A stretch of 64,000 bases of DNA from Forficula auricularia (GCA_024734495.1 JALMQS010000273.1:62001-126000); one strand, 5' to 3'. Positions 1 through 9,959 are shown, counted from the stretch's first letter. The notes: a model not told the origin generated them from the sequence alone. Numbers and translations are program-made.

Positions 1-70
1 TCTTATTCTGGGAGTTTTATTGAACCAGGTGTATCCCATTTTGGCCGATATCTTCATCAACCCACAGTCA
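1..70 (+). mobile_element. PLE-like element end, cut by window edge
   Basis: The first bases (TTTTATTGAACC, then a GGCCGATA block and CTTCATC) resemble the outer end of the palindromic PLE-type element at 31928-33281, where TTTTATTGAACCCAGTG is followed by GGCTGATAACTCC and CTTCATC. Most of the element would lie left of the window. The match is short and imperfect, so the call is tentative. Confidence 0.35.
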
Positions 71-888
71 TGATATATTATCCATATATACTAGTATATG
101 TTTATTTGCAACAAACAGAGGATAATCTCAACAATTTTGCTACTCTCTGCAAAACAAAATCTGTTAATGAATATCTTTCTACCAAAATGTTCATTCAATC
201 ATTGAAATTGACGAAAATAGGGAGAGGGCTTCTACCCGGCCGGCGCCTGATGTACCAAACCCGCTGCTTCTCCGTTTCTTTTTACTCATTAATGAATTTT
301 TTTAGTTTATTCAACCGTCCGAATTAAAAAAAAAAAAAGAATCTTCACGGTCAAGTGATTAAGGCTCAAGTTCAAATGGAGAAAGAAAGAAATATAAATA
401 AATCTAAGTAGGAAAGAGAGAGGATGAAGGGTGATCGCTTAACCATGACCACACACACACATATATATACACACACACAACCAGGGCTATCTAGTACTGT
501 CGGTCTTTCACTAGATATCTAAAAGAGAGCGCACATGAGAGAAAGAGAGAGAGATTAGGGTGGGAGTAATCGGGGGGTGAGAGGGGCGAGAGGAGGGAGC
601 AGGTGACCTGGTTCCCCCGAAAGGGTCGGCGGCTGGCGCAAGGGCCAACTCGCAGAGGCAGGGGGGACCTCAAGGGGGACATCAAGGGGAGATTTGGGTC
701 ACGGGCTCCTACCCTCCCCCACACCGTTTCAAGGTAGCAAGCACCGGCATACGAAATGCATCAACCAGTCACGGCACTCAAATTCCCAAACAAAATAACC
801 AAAATCACTGCTCGGGAAAATCTAGAATACCCCTCAATTAATTTTTATCCAAAAAAAGGACATTTATATTTATAAGTGGAAGGGTTTC
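71..888. other. unassigned stretch with CA/TA microsatellite and GC-richer patch
   Basis: AT-rich sequence with no recognisable gene. A short CA/TA microsatellite lies at 449-480. A purine-rich then GC-rich patch spans about 530-730 (runs of GAGA, then GGGG and CCCC blocks). Short open frames here have no family signature and low complexity. Confidence 0.4.
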
Positions 889-1045
889 TGCTGGAACCAC
901 CTTAATGTAGAGAAATTAATGAGGCTGTAGCTTATTTATATAGAATCACAGTGTTCAGGTAGCCATATAAAGAGAACGATCTCCAACGTTTCGAATTATA
1001 TTCACATCTTCTTCAGGACTCTGGATTGTTAGAATTCAAGAGTAC
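889..1045 (-). mobile_element. PLE-type end with degenerate hammerhead
   Basis: On the minus strand a CUGAAGA box (C at 1016) is followed by one extra A, a weak stem II with only two clear pairs, then GAAA (992-989) and a self-complementary ACGU (989-986). This is the same arrangement as the stronger hammerheads in this window, including the extra nucleotide before stem II. The flanking stem I pairs poorly, so I read it as a decayed copy. No TSD was found. Confidence 0.4.
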
Positions 1046-1439
1046 ATTGTATAATACTTATATATCAAAGCCGTAGCAAGAATTTTTTGGAGGAGGTTAG
1101 TTAATTTTCAGGAGGGAAGAATCTTGAATATTCAGATTATCTTCATCTCAAATTAACCTTTAAATCAAGTAAATAATTCAACATTTTCAAAACTCGACCA
1201 TGCTTTATTTAATTTTAAAATGGCCTGAAAATTGTAATTTTAATTTTCTAGTGAGATTTCGCTATTTTCAAATATAATTTCACTTGAAAAACTCGACAAA
1301 AACTTGTTTTGGGAAATCGATGTAAACATCAGAAGACTAAATATAAAAGTTATATGTATCTTAATAAAAAAAACATGAGATTATCTTCTACTATTATCTA
1401 CTGTATTCAGAATGTTATGCCTGATTTTTATTATATGTC

Positions 1440-1920
1440 AAGTGGGTTGTATTCACACTTCAATTTGAATATTGGGGCGGCGTGGGGGTGGAGGGGTGCA
1501 GGAGGTGGGGTGAAGTGGTGGGGGTCCGGGGGCGAGGGGATTAATTTATAGCTTTTAACTGAAACAAAAATTTACCAATCATCGCTCGGTGGCCAGGTAC
1601 TATACATAATCTGTGGGGTACTAGAAAACTAGATGTAGGAGGTGGCGTGCGGGGTTGGTGGAGTGGGGGTCCAGGGGCATAGAGGGGGTGGTTGTCCAGG
1701 GGGCATGGCGCGGGGGGGGGGGTACGGGGCGGGGTTCCGGGGTGTAGTGGTGATGGTTTGGGTGTGAAGTTTGGAGGCGGGGGGGGGAGTGCGAGGGGGG
1801 GGTGAAGTGATGGGGTGGTTTTTATCAGAATTTTAAATTAAAAATAATATTAATATTTAACTTTTAACAGAAGCAAAAAGTTGCCGAGCATCGCTCGGTG
1901 GCTCCATGTACTTGTATATA
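1440..1920 (+). repeat. G-rich tandem unit, two copies with Helitron-like hairpins
   Basis: Two adjacent units each have a G-rich body (many GGGG runs), an AT-rich stretch ending TTTTAACTGAA or TTTTAACAGAA, and the hairpin-like block ATCGCTCGGTGGC. The second is clean: CCGAG-CATCG-CTCGG around 1880-1894. A short hairpin at the end of a G/C-rich body resembles a Helitron 3' end, but the terminal CTRR is not clear. The G-rich bodies resemble the complement of the C-rich bodies of the Helitrons at 44012 and 50919. Confidence 0.4.
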
Positions 1921-2183
1921 AGCAATAATTATATTGTGTTCTGTACGTTGACATAAATTGAAATACCTACATATTGGTTCTGGAAATCTGGAGCAATTTT
2001 TATTTCGAAAAAATATTGGCAAACGTAGTAGTAGTATTTTGGAAAATAGTTTTGACTAGGCAAATAAGAATTAAATAATAGCAATAAAATTAATTATTGT
2101 GTTTTTTTCGATTATGTTAATTGAAATATTGGTTCTTGGGAATCTGGAACAATTTTTATTTTAAAAAAATCCTGGCACACTTA

Positions 2184-2553
2184 GGGCCAATTGTATGTCG
2201 GTTGGTAAACTTTTTTAAACGTTGACAAAGGGTAAAACCGAGGGAAGAACCGCGACCTAAAGTTCTGTACACCTACTTCTACTTCCACTTTTATTTCCAA
2301 GTAGAAGACAATAGATTATCTAATGAGTTCCAAAGTAATTCCAAATAATTCCAAAGACGGTGTACACCTAATTTCAATCGCGGTTCACCCCTCGGGTAAA
2401 ACATTAAAATTCACCTTGTGCCTGGTGGGATGGCCAATCAGACGACAGGCACTTTCATCTGATTGGGCGTCCCATCGGCCTCAAGGTGAATTCTAAGGTT
2501 TTATCCTTTGCCAACGTTTAAAAAGAGTTTACCAACCGACATGCAACTGGCCC
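2184..2553. mobile_element. PIF/Harbinger-like MITE with TTA TSD
   Basis: The terminal inverted repeats begin GGGCCAATTGTATGTCGGTT on the left and end in the complement, CGACATGCAACTGGCCC. They are flanked by TTA at 2181-2183 and 2554-2556. A GGGCC start with a 3 bp TTA target duplication is the pattern of PIF/Harbinger elements. There is no transposase, so it is non-autonomous. A second fold-back (2239-2394, ends CGAGGG..AAGAACCGCG and CGCGGTTCACCCCTCG) sits inside the left half and appears to be a later insertion. Confidence 0.65.
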
Positions 2554-2556
2554 TTA

Positions 2557-2686
2557 GGCCGGATGGCCAATCAGATGACACGAACATGCATGTAATTGTC
2601 CATTCCGCTGAGCACAATGTGAATTCTAAGGTTTTACCCTTTGTCAACTTTAACAAAGTCTTTACAAACCGACATGCAACTGGCCC
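2557..2686. mobile_element. partial second copy of the TTA MITE
   Basis: Immediately after the previous element the sequence GGATGGCCAATCAGA through CGACATGCAACTGGCCC repeats its right half with substitutions. The left half is missing, so this is a truncated or tandemly duplicated copy. Confidence 0.6.
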
Positions 2687-3486
2687 ATATAAGTCGTATT
2701 TTGAAAAATTAGGCAAAAATAAATAATTAAATCTGTTTGCCAAGGCAAAAACCTTTGCCGAGAATAATTATTGACAGCGACACCCACTCGCAATTACACC
2801 GAATATGACTTCAAGAATAATATTGACGAAATCATTAAGTTTGCTAGACCGTGTATTATTCTGCTTTTATTAATTTCCACTATAAATCACATATTTGATA
2901 AAAACACGAGGACACAAAACTCCATCTCACTAATGCATCATACATTAAATTTCCTATCCTCCTAGTATGTGTGAAACGAAACAACAGCATCCCAAACAGC
3001 ACCCGGTTTAGTAGCAAGAGCGATTTCAAATAAAATTAGCTCTCCATGTGAAAAATAATCGATAATGCAATGCAATTTGCATTAAATGAACCCTCTAGTA
3101 AAGAGTTTTAAAATTAATTAAAGCTCTCTAGTCTCTCTGGTAGAATACTTTGCAGTGTGAGAGAAAGCGGGGTTTAATTTATGGAAACTCTGGGGTTCCC
3201 CAATCCCTCCCTCAACTATGCATAGAAGAAAAGGTCAAGTAACTACCTATTTATAGATATCAAATATATACAGGGTTACCTCTCTCGACGCGGAACTCGG
3301 GGCTAGAGTATTCCACTGCCAACATGTACACTGAACTCATCTCGATTTATTATCGATAGTCGGCATCCTGCTAATTTATGGAAAGCAATGCACCCTGGGA
3401 GGAGTAAAAAATTTTGATAATCTGATAAGCTTATTTTCACCAGAGTGCAATTATCTCCCGTCCCAATATTAGTATCTGTCCGTTGT
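2687..3486. other. unassigned AT-rich stretch
   Basis: No gene or clear repeat boundary is seen. Short open frames have no recognisable domain and begin and end in low-complexity sequence. Confidence 0.3.
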
Positions 3487-3905
3487 AGGGCTTTGCACGA
3501 GACGAGACGATACGAGATTTGAGAAAATATCGTCTCAGTCTCGTAAATTGTCAAAAAAGACAGTGTCGTCTCGGTCTCGGTCTCGTTTGGTCTCGTTTGG
3601 TCTCTTTTGGTCTCGCCAAGTATCGTTACATTCTTGTTTTTTTATAGTACCTATAGTAAAAATCTCACACAATACTTATTTTTGAACTAATTAAAAATTA
3701 AGATAAAACAATATTTATTTAAATTATATTAGGTATTTTAATTTATTCAATACAATATTTTATTTAACCACACAAAAAATGATTACGAGACCACGAGACC
3801 ACGAGATAAGACACGAGAATCTCGCGGTATCGTCTCGGTATCGACTCGTTTCGTTTTCGTTAAGGCAGTATCGTCTCGCTCTCGTCTCGTAGAAACGTGA
3901 AGAGA
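3487..3905. repeat. CGAGAC-rich repeat
   Basis: Both ends are packed with variants of CGAGAC and GTCTCG (for example 3496-3615 and 3784-3905) around a short AT-rich centre, so the two ends can pair with each other. The left edge GTAGGGCTTTGCACGAGACG resembles some hAT-type termini, but no TSD was identified and the class is left open. Confidence 0.4.
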
Positions 3906-3924
3906 CAGAGACGAGACCAGAGTC

Positions 3925-4803
3925 CGTTGGTAAACAGCGCTGACTGGTGGTCAAAATAAAAACTACCACAATCGGGTCATATTTGCTTTTATTGAATAAA
4001 GAAAATTATTTAGATAGATTATTAGTTTGTTGTTAACTATCTTATGCAAATATTCTTCGGAATCTCAATTTTGAAAAATTACACTGCTCGCTAAAATTAA
4101 ACAAAAGTTTATCCCCATAAACTTAACAATAGATTCAAGTAGAGTTTTCCCGATTTTTTACAACACGTCAGAGTTTTGAGATATTATCGGTCAAAATGAC
4201 GAAAAAGACTATTTTGACCTATTTTCGAGTCCCATTAAATATTAAACAGCAATATTTGAAATCAAAATATTATTGACGTAATAGAAAACAGCTTCATCTT
4301 TGATTTTCAAATTACCACTTGTTTTTAGCTCAATTAGAACGGGAGTTATAACTAAAAACCAAGACCGTATGTTTTTTATCTATGTTTATTATCCTTTATA
4401 ATCACGTAGTTTTAGTTTTTTAGTTATAACTCGACTTCTAATTGTGCTAAAAAGAAGTGGTAATTTGAAAATCAAAGAGGAAGCTGTTTTCTATTACGTC
4501 AATAAAATATTTTGATTTCAAATTTGCTGTTTAATAATTAATGGGACTCGAAAATAGGTCAAAATGGCCTTTTTCTTCATTTTGACCGATATCTCCAAAC
4601 TCTGAAGTATTGCAAAAAATCGAGAAATGGCATGATAATCAGCGTAGAAAACTCTACTAGAATCCATTGTTAGGTTTATGGGGTGAAATTTTTGTTGATT
4701 AGTGTTATCCTCGGCATGATTGATAGTTGTCCATCTGACCCGAAGAGTTTAGTTATATTTTTGGCCACGAGACTGCTTGGTGGCAAGAACCACTTACCAA
4801 TAC
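3925..4803. mobile_element. repeat R, copy 1, carrying a PIF-like insertion
   Basis: It begins CCGTTGGTAAACAGCGCT and ends CCACTTACCAATA, with a short inverted TTGGTAA at the tips. The copy at 29634-31014 has the same two ends but different internal insertions. The present copy is interrupted at 4082-4704 by a fold-back element; the uninterrupted sequence is preserved in copy 2 near 30910-30920. No coding sequence. Confidence 0.6.
4082..4704. mobile_element. fold-back MITE inserted in repeat R (TTA TSD)
   Basis: A near-perfect inverted repeat with arms of about 300 bp and a centre near 4390. The ends are CACTGCTCGC and a degenerate complement ATTAGTG. TTA flanks both sides (4079-4081, 4705-4707). 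The empty site GAAAAATTA-ACCTCGGC is present in the second R copy near 30915, which shows the insertion directly. Related ends occur near 15995, 26950 and 47667. Confidence 0.7.
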
Positions 4804-4995
4804 TATATCACCTCTAAAACTTTTAATTAAATTGAAGGTTTTTGTGCCGAGGGTAGCAGAATTTTTATATAGTTTTTAAGGAATTTGGTGTTGGTACTTG
4901 GTGAAACATTTTTTTAAAATTATTGGATAAAAATACTTGGTAGGTTTCACATTAAGATATAAAAATAAAAACGAATTTATTTTTGGAGAATCTTT

Positions 4996-5044
4996 AATCT
5001 CGATATATATATATTTCGGGTGACTAACCCATCTTCAGGAGATA
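4996..5044 (-). ncRNA. hammerhead ribozyme (in P1, left arm)
   Basis: On the minus strand: stem I AUCUC (5043-5039) pairs with GAGAU (5001-4997). The core is CUGAAGA (5038-5032), followed by one extra U (5031). Stem II is GGGU/ACCC (5030-5027 with 5021-5018), then GAAA (5017-5014). Stem III is a self-complementary run of 12 alternating A and U (5014-5003), and the cleavage-site C is at 5002. All invariant core residues of a type I hammerhead are present. The extra U between A9 and stem II departs from the consensus but occurs in every hammerhead here. Self-cleavage is expected by homology, not shown. Confidence 0.8.
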
Positions 5045-5321
5045 CAGAAAGTAGCTGACCTGAATAAGTCGAAATTGAATACAAGTCAATGGTAAAATTT
5101 ATTTTTTAAGATAACAAAAGGGTAAATATTTAAAATTAGTGGAGGGAGAAAAGGTAGGAAGTCTACTTTGGATTAATTTTGAAAGGCCATTCAAAATTAA
5201 TCCAAAGTAGACTTCTAACTTTCTCCTCCATAATTTAAATATTTACCCTTTGTTATCTTAAAAAATAAATTTTACCATGACTTGTATTCAATTTCGACTT
5301 ATTCAGGTCAGCTACTTTCTG

Positions 5322-5370
5322 TATCTCCTGAAGATGGGTTAGTCACTTAGTATATATATCGAGATTAAAG
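5322..5370 (+). ncRNA. decayed hammerhead (in P1, right arm)
   Basis: This is the mirror copy of the ribozyme at 4996-5044. CUGAAGA (5328-5334) and stem I (AUCUC/GAGAU) survive, but the ACCC-GAAA segment has become ACTTAG, which removes half of stem II and the GAAA box. It should be inactive. Confidence 0.65.
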
Positions 5371-5539
5371 ATTCTCCAAAAATAAATTCGTTTTATTACT
5401 TAATGTGAAACCTACCAAGTATTTTTATCCAAGAATTTTTATATATTGAAGGAGACAATAAAAGAGTGTGTCTTCTGCTGGAATTATAAATTTTATTTAT
5501 AACGACTATCCATTCATACATTAATTCCTGTAAATCAAT

Positions 5540-5592
5540 TGTAATAGACTGATGAAGAAGGCAAAGCCCTCGAAACTATAGTCTCGTTATAA
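5540..5592 (+). ncRNA. hammerhead ribozyme (in P2)
   Basis: Core CUGAUGA (5549-5555), extra A (5556), stem II GAAGGC/GCCCUC with one A-C mismatch (5557-5562 with 5566-5571), GAAA (5572-5575). Stem III is only CUAUAG (5576-5581); with the flanking A and U it forms the palindrome ACUAUAGU. The cleavage-site C is at 5583. Stem I pairs UAAU(A)GA with UCGUUA with one bulge. The sister copy at 25973-26027 has a perfect stem II. The two-base loop makes a monomer unlikely to fold well; a dimer would. Confidence 0.78.
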
Positions 5593-5653
5593 ATAAAATT
5601 TATAATTCCAGCAGAAGACACACTCTTTTATTATTTCCTTAAAAACTTTTAAT

Positions 5654-5967
5654 ATTTACTTTCAATTACGATTGGTATATTGAAAAAGTGAAGTATGGAC
5701 TCTCTGAAAGTGTGTATTTCGAAGTCTTTTAATTCCAATAATAGTTCAATGTATGGCGAGGGCGTAAAGTGAGGAATATCTTACAAGCAAGAGAGTAACG
5801 TCATGAGCTTATGGTGCATTCACCTGAGTATTTGTATGAATCTAAAATTTGATTTAACAGGATTAAGATTAAAGGTTAATTATATCAATAAATAAAGTTT
5901 TTAAGGAACTTTAAGATGGACAGTTTTTATTTTTAAGTGAAAAAATATTAAAATAATTTTATTAAAA
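5654..5967. other. unassigned AT-rich stretch
   Basis: Nothing recognisable between the P2 insertion and the next M1 repeat. Confidence 0.3.
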
Positions 5968-6674
5968 AATAATTTTTAAGAAAAAAATAAAACCGACTTC
6001 AAAAAATTAAATGCAACAAATAAAATACACTAAAAGGTATAAAATAATTATTATCTTATTTAGTTACAACTAAACTACGAAATATTAACATGAAATTACT
6101 TTTTGAAGTCGGTGCCAAACAAACTATACCTATAAGCGAAGGTACCAACCAAACGTACTAAGTAAAGATCCGTCGAGTGCGATTCATAAAAGGTATCTAT
6201 TTGCACCGACTTAAAAAAGTAATTTCATGTTAATATTTCGTAGTTTAGTTGTAACTAAATAAGATAATAATTATTTTATACCTTTTAGTGTATTTTATTT
6301 GTTGCATTTAATTTTTTGAAGTCGGTTTTATTTTTTCTTAAAAATTATTTTTATTTTTCTCTTTTTAGTGATGTTATTAATAGTGATCATAACATCAGAA
6401 CTTGACCAAATTAATATGGCACCATCCCTAAGATACCCCCTTTCCAATAAAAAAAGAATCATCGAAATCGGTTCATAAACAAAGAAGTTAGTCCTGAACA
6501 AACCTAACAAAAAAGGTCTAATACCTATAAAAAAATGGGACCAATCGGAAGGTAGACTAAACCCAATGCAATTTTTTTCAAAATCGGTTCACAATTGGCG
6601 GAGATATGAGGTATCATAGGCACAAAAAAAAAAATTCAGTCGAATAGAGAACCTCCTCCTTTTTTGAAGTCGGT
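5968..6674 (-). mobile_element. M1 repeat copy 1
   Basis: The M1 family is defined here by ACCGACTTCAAAAAAGGAGG at one end and, at the other, a roughly 370 bp palindrome whose tips and waist also carry CGACTTC/GAAGTCG boxes. This copy has the palindrome at 5968-6340 and the GAAGTCGGT end at 6674. The middle has the conserved blocks ATGATTCTTTTTTTATTGG and CCGATTTCGATGATTC (complement). Open frames inside are short and not conserved between copies. The class is unknown; about nine copies occur in the window. Confidence 0.65.
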
Positions 6675-7124
6675 AAAAAATGCATTTTTATTAAAGTTAA
6701 ATGTTATGTGAGAGTTTTTAAAGAGATACTTTTAAGTGAATAAGTAATACACAAAATACTCTATATCGCATTAGAATAAACGAGCGAGAAAGTACAATAA
6801 GGAAAATGAAGCTTTACGTACATTAAGCCAGATAAATGTATGTGCTTAGTCAGTCAGAAATCAGTAGGTTTACCCCCACTAAACAGCCCTCTTTAACCAA
6901 AAAGTAAGCTTGATTTTGACAACTTTGAGATAAAAGCAACACATTTCAGATCCATTTAATCTGTGATTGTATTAAGATTTCTATTTGTTTTTTAGTAGTC
7001 CTTGGACTTCCCAGCGTTTTGCCTTCAAAACTTTTGCTGTTAAAATAAGATTTATTACAATTTTTAGGATATGTTGTTTATTTTAGGAGTAATGTTTATA
7101 CTTTCAGTTTTGAGACATCATAAA
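6675..7124. other. unassigned AT-rich stretch
   Basis: No gene, repeat boundary or RNA motif recognised. Confidence 0.3.
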
Positions 7125-7392
7125 AATTATCCTCTTCTAAAATTAAGTGAGAGATAAATTTAAAACCTAATTTATCGAATGGAGAATTTACCACTGCTCG
7201 AAGCCCTAAAAACTTAGTAAATCGGATATTGGATTGTATCTAAGTTTCTGAGATTTGGCTCGTGATCCCGGCTTCTTTCCTTCTACTCTTGTTCTTTTCA
7301 CGATGGAGGGGCCATCCCATACAGGCCTTTAGGGGATGCACTTTCTGGTGTATCGCCTTCTCACATCAATATCATTAAAAAAAAAAATAATA
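7125..7392 (+). mobile_element. LINE 3' end (Jockey-like family), A-tailed
   Basis: The segment ends in CATCAATATCATT followed by an A run and AAT repeats. It shares GATTGTATCTAAGTTTCTG, GATCCCGGCTTCTTTCC and GATGGAGGGGCCATCCCA with an inverted copy at 39605-39850, and the last part with 33530-33705, where it follows a readable LINE C-terminus. It is therefore a 5'-truncated LINE 3' untranslated region. Confidence 0.65.
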
Positions 7393-7924
7393 ATAATAAT
7401 TTCAGAATATAGAATTTTTTTATTAAAAATAAATTAACCAAGCGAGCTGTCAAATAGCTGTCAGATACTAGATTGAAAATAACAAATCAAGTTATAATGC
7501 GCTTGCGCGAGAGACTATCTAGGGGTGTAAAAATACGAACAAGCAGAAAACGTAGCTATCTTCATATTGATCGTTAACACCTGGTGTTAAAAAGTAAAGT
7601 GTTAACGTCGCTGTTAAAATTTGGTTTAGAGAATAGGATTTTTTAACGCTGGTGTTATTACTTTCACTTTTTAACAGCCAATTTAGAATGTGAAATTTTA
7701 ATTTAAAAAGAACCGTGTTTGGTGGCACTATTTTATTTTATTGAATTGGCTAAGGGGAAAAAGTATGGGAAAAAGTTGAAATAAAAATCTAACTTTTATT
7801 TAATAAACAAAGAGAAACAAGAGGTTGTCCTCTGCTTGATGCAAATAAACATACACACATATATATCGAAATGATATATCTGTATATATATATATTATTT
7901 ATTATATTTTATTTTATACTTTAT
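7393..7924. other. unassigned AT-rich stretch
   Basis: Contains an inverted pair AACACCTGGTGTTAAAAAG / CTTTTTAACAG around 7575-7680 and an AT microsatellite at 7858-7900. No gene seen. The left part may be the tail of the hammerhead element that follows. Confidence 0.3.
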
Positions 7925-7992
7925 TTTGGGCAGACGTAATCGATATTTTACAACGTTTCGAGCGCTACACCGCTGCTCTTCATCAGTGCACG
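7925..7992 (-). ncRNA. hammerhead ribozyme with closed stem III
   Basis: On the minus strand: CUGAUGA (7986-7980), extra A (7979), stem II GAGC/GCUC (7978-7975 with 7963-7960), GAAA (7959-7956). Stem III pairs ACGU (7956-7953) with a second ACGU (7937-7934) across a 15-base loop; the cleavage-site C is at 7933. Stem I is GCA/UGC, possibly extended after a bulge. Unlike the others, stem III can close within a monomer. No palindrome or TSD was found around it, so its host element is undefined; a PLE-type end is inferred. Confidence 0.68.
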
Positions 7993-8215
7993 TCAACTGG
8001 AAAAGATCATTGCATGTTTTAAATTTTTGCTTTTAACTTTTTATAATAAATTTTTAAAGGGTGGAATTGAGGATTATATAGTACTCACCCAAGTCACAAA
8101 AACACGCAAAGTTTATCTCCAGCAGACGTTTTACATTTGGAATCATTTCACTGGTAAACAAGCTATTTCAACAAGAACAATTTCAATTACTGTCCTTTGT
8201 TCTGCCTTCATTTTT

Positions 8216-8600
8216 AACCGACTTTGAAAAAGGAGGTTATCATTCAACAGGAATTTATGTTTTTTGTGTTTGAACATTTATTTCTCGTTTTTTGCATTGG
8301 GTTCAGTCTCCTACCCGATTGGTCCCGTTTTTTTTCATTGGTATTGGACCTTTTTTGTTATGTATGTTCACGCATATAACTTCTTTGTTTATGGACCGAT
8401 TTCGATGATTCTTTTTTTATTGTAAAGAGGATACCGTAGGGGTGGTCACATATTAATTTGGTCAAGTTCTGTTGATCTCTTTACCATGTGGACCGATTTC
8501 GATGATTTTTTGCCTTGGGTTCAGTATAATCACCAATTGGTCCCGTATAAATTTCATTGGTATTGGACCTTTTTTGTTATGTATGTTCAAGTGTGGACTG
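8216..8600 (+). mobile_element. M1 repeat copy 2, truncated
   Basis: Starts AACCGACTTTGAAAAAGGAGG and continues through the M1 middle (GGTCCCGTTTTTTTTCATTGG, CCGATTTCGATGATTC), with part of the middle repeated near 8485-8590. The palindromic end is missing. Confidence 0.6.
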
Positions 8601-8707
8601 CTTGGTGTGGTTGATATTTCATGTTGAAGACAAGGTTGATCGACTGTGGGCCGCTTAAGTTTACTCTTTTCTGCAATTTCAAAACAAATCCAATACTGAT
8701 ATTTTAG

Positions 8708-9110
8708 AATTAAATTAGGTTGGAGTTGGTGGTGTTTCACAAGGAGAAAAATTAAAATACAAAGATTTTCCAACTTCCAAGTATAAATATCTTTTCTTTA
8801 TTCCCAGTTTAGCCCTTTGTCCGCTCCATCTGTTCTTTCGGCTCTAAGGCCATCCCATCCCCTGATAATTCTTTCATATTTACACTATGTCATAAATAAC
8901 TGTCCATCATATTAAAATAAATTCTGTTCATTATTTTGTTATTTTCATTCAATGTTTTCCTGGCGATGAGTTAAGAGCTCGAAATATATAGAGTAAACTA
9001 AAAAAATCTTAGTATTTTAATTTTTCTCCTTGTGAAACACCACCAACTCCAACCTAATTTAATTTTAACTATGTTTTACTATAAACCAACACCGCGATCC
9101 CTAAATTTGA
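8708..9110 (+). mobile_element. palindromic element with 12 bp TSD and hammerhead remnant
   Basis: Flanked by CTGATATTTTAG (8696-8707 and 9111-9122). Arms of about 65 bp (TTGGTGGTGTTTCACAAGG and complement) lie at the two ends. A right-hand tail of about 42 bp (9069-9110) contains ATGTTTTAC, AACCAACACCGC and CCCTAAAT, shared with the elements at 30505 and 47872 and with P1. The centre carries a hammerhead remnant. There is no ORF; this is a non-autonomous member of the palindromic family. Confidence 0.7.
8960..8998 (+). ncRNA. hammerhead remnant
   Basis: GAUGAG is followed by a short stem (GAG/CUC), GAA (8981-8983), the self-complementary AUAUAU (8984-8989), then A and GAG. The first core positions (CU of CUGAUGA) are lost or displaced (GGCGAUGAG). 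It keeps the family pattern but should be inactive. Confidence 0.45.
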
Positions 9111-9239
9111 CTGATATTTTAGGATCAAATGATGATACAACATTCTGTCATTTGAATTCACAAATTAAAGAGAGGTAGATATATTATAAAATAATTAAAT
9201 ATTTCATTTCATTTTGTTAATTAGGATTATTTATTTATT

Positions 9240-9700
9240 ATGCAGAGTGTGAATTGTATCTACATAAAGAGGGGGTGGTGGGGGAGGAGACACACACCTG
9301 TTGGTTGGCTGTGATGTGCGTGCGTCTCCATCATGTTGTGATAAGAGAGGTTTTGCCTTTGCTTGCGTTCTCAAGTGAAATCCCTTCGGGGAGGTTATCC
9401 CCGCACCCCCGTACCCCCAGGGCCAAAGGCATCAACAGGTATAGAGAATATACGAGGATGACGACGACACCCCTCGCATCCGATATCTTCAGTGTCGGAG
9501 CGTGTCTCGAGTCAATCATGAAAAGCGGCCACCGAAAGGGCAAAAACCCCCCAAAAAGAGGGGGTCACCCGCACCCTTGCTCTCTTTCTCATTCCGATAT
9601 CCTATCCTCTCCATTCAGCAATAAATTTCTTACGAAATCTCCATTGAATATCATCTTCCCCTCCAATCGGAAATGCTAGAAAAACAGAAACCAACCCCAG
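9240..9700 (+). other. GC-richer unique island with a 141-codon open frame
   Basis: Not matched by any other repeat in the window and clearly richer in C and G than its surroundings. An open frame at 9254-9679 could encode 141 residues, but the product shows no domain, is rich in Pro, Ser and His, and has no supporting splice or initiation context that I can identify. It could be conserved non-coding DNA, an exon fragment or chance. Confidence 0.3.
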
Positions 9701-9959
9701 CGGAATAGATCCGATATTGAAAAGAGGAGATTTACCAATTATTAATTGATTCCATCCATTCCTCAAATCGCTTCCGTTTTGTATATCGACGCTAGAAAGT
9801 AATATTGCTGAATCTTGAAAAATTAAATTTTACAGTATTAAAAAAAATAATAATAAATAAATAAACTGCAACGGATCGTTGCTAAACTTTATCCAAATTC
9901 ATTTGAAATATTAATATGTTTATTCCTTTATTATTAATCAGATATCACTTGCAATTTGC
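9701..9959. other. unassigned AT-rich stretch
   Basis: Nothing recognised. Confidence 0.3.

Larger units (their letters stand above)
4872..5431 (-). mobile_element. palindromic hammerhead element P1 with 14 bp TSD
   Basis: The insertion sits inside P2 and is flanked by AGAATTTTTATATA (4858-4871 and 5432-5445). Two arms of about 240 bp fold on a centre near 5180. About 53 bp at the left is unpaired and, read on the minus strand, contains ATGTTTCACC and CCAACACC. This tail module is shared with 8708-9110, 30505-30719 and 47872-48007. The left arm has an intact minus-strand hammerhead; in the right arm the same motif is damaged. No coding capacity. Confidence 0.75.
4828..5641 (+). mobile_element. 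palindromic hammerhead element P2 with 12 bp TSD
   Basis: The insertion is bounded by the direct repeat AAAACTTTTAAT (4816-4827 and 5642-5653). Its inverted arms contain GTGTGTCTTCTGCTGG on the left and CCAGCAGAAGACACAC on the right, around about 95 bp that hold one hammerhead (core from 5549). A second palindromic element (4872-5431) has landed in its left arm. There is no ORF. The arms resemble the outer end of the PLE at 40993-43044 (AGAAGACTCTCTC), so I infer a non-autonomous PLE derivative. A sister copy lies at 25846-26122 and a 3' fragment at 17403-17495. Confidence 0.75.

Noticed and set aside
6328..6510. Minus-strand 60-codon frame (also similar frames at 13133 and 23554)
   Set aside because: They are the M1 middle block read through; each is broken differently and none has a domain.
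9254..9679. 141-codon open frame as a host gene
   Set aside because: No domain, unusual composition, no conserved start or splice context visible. Listed only as an unresolved island.
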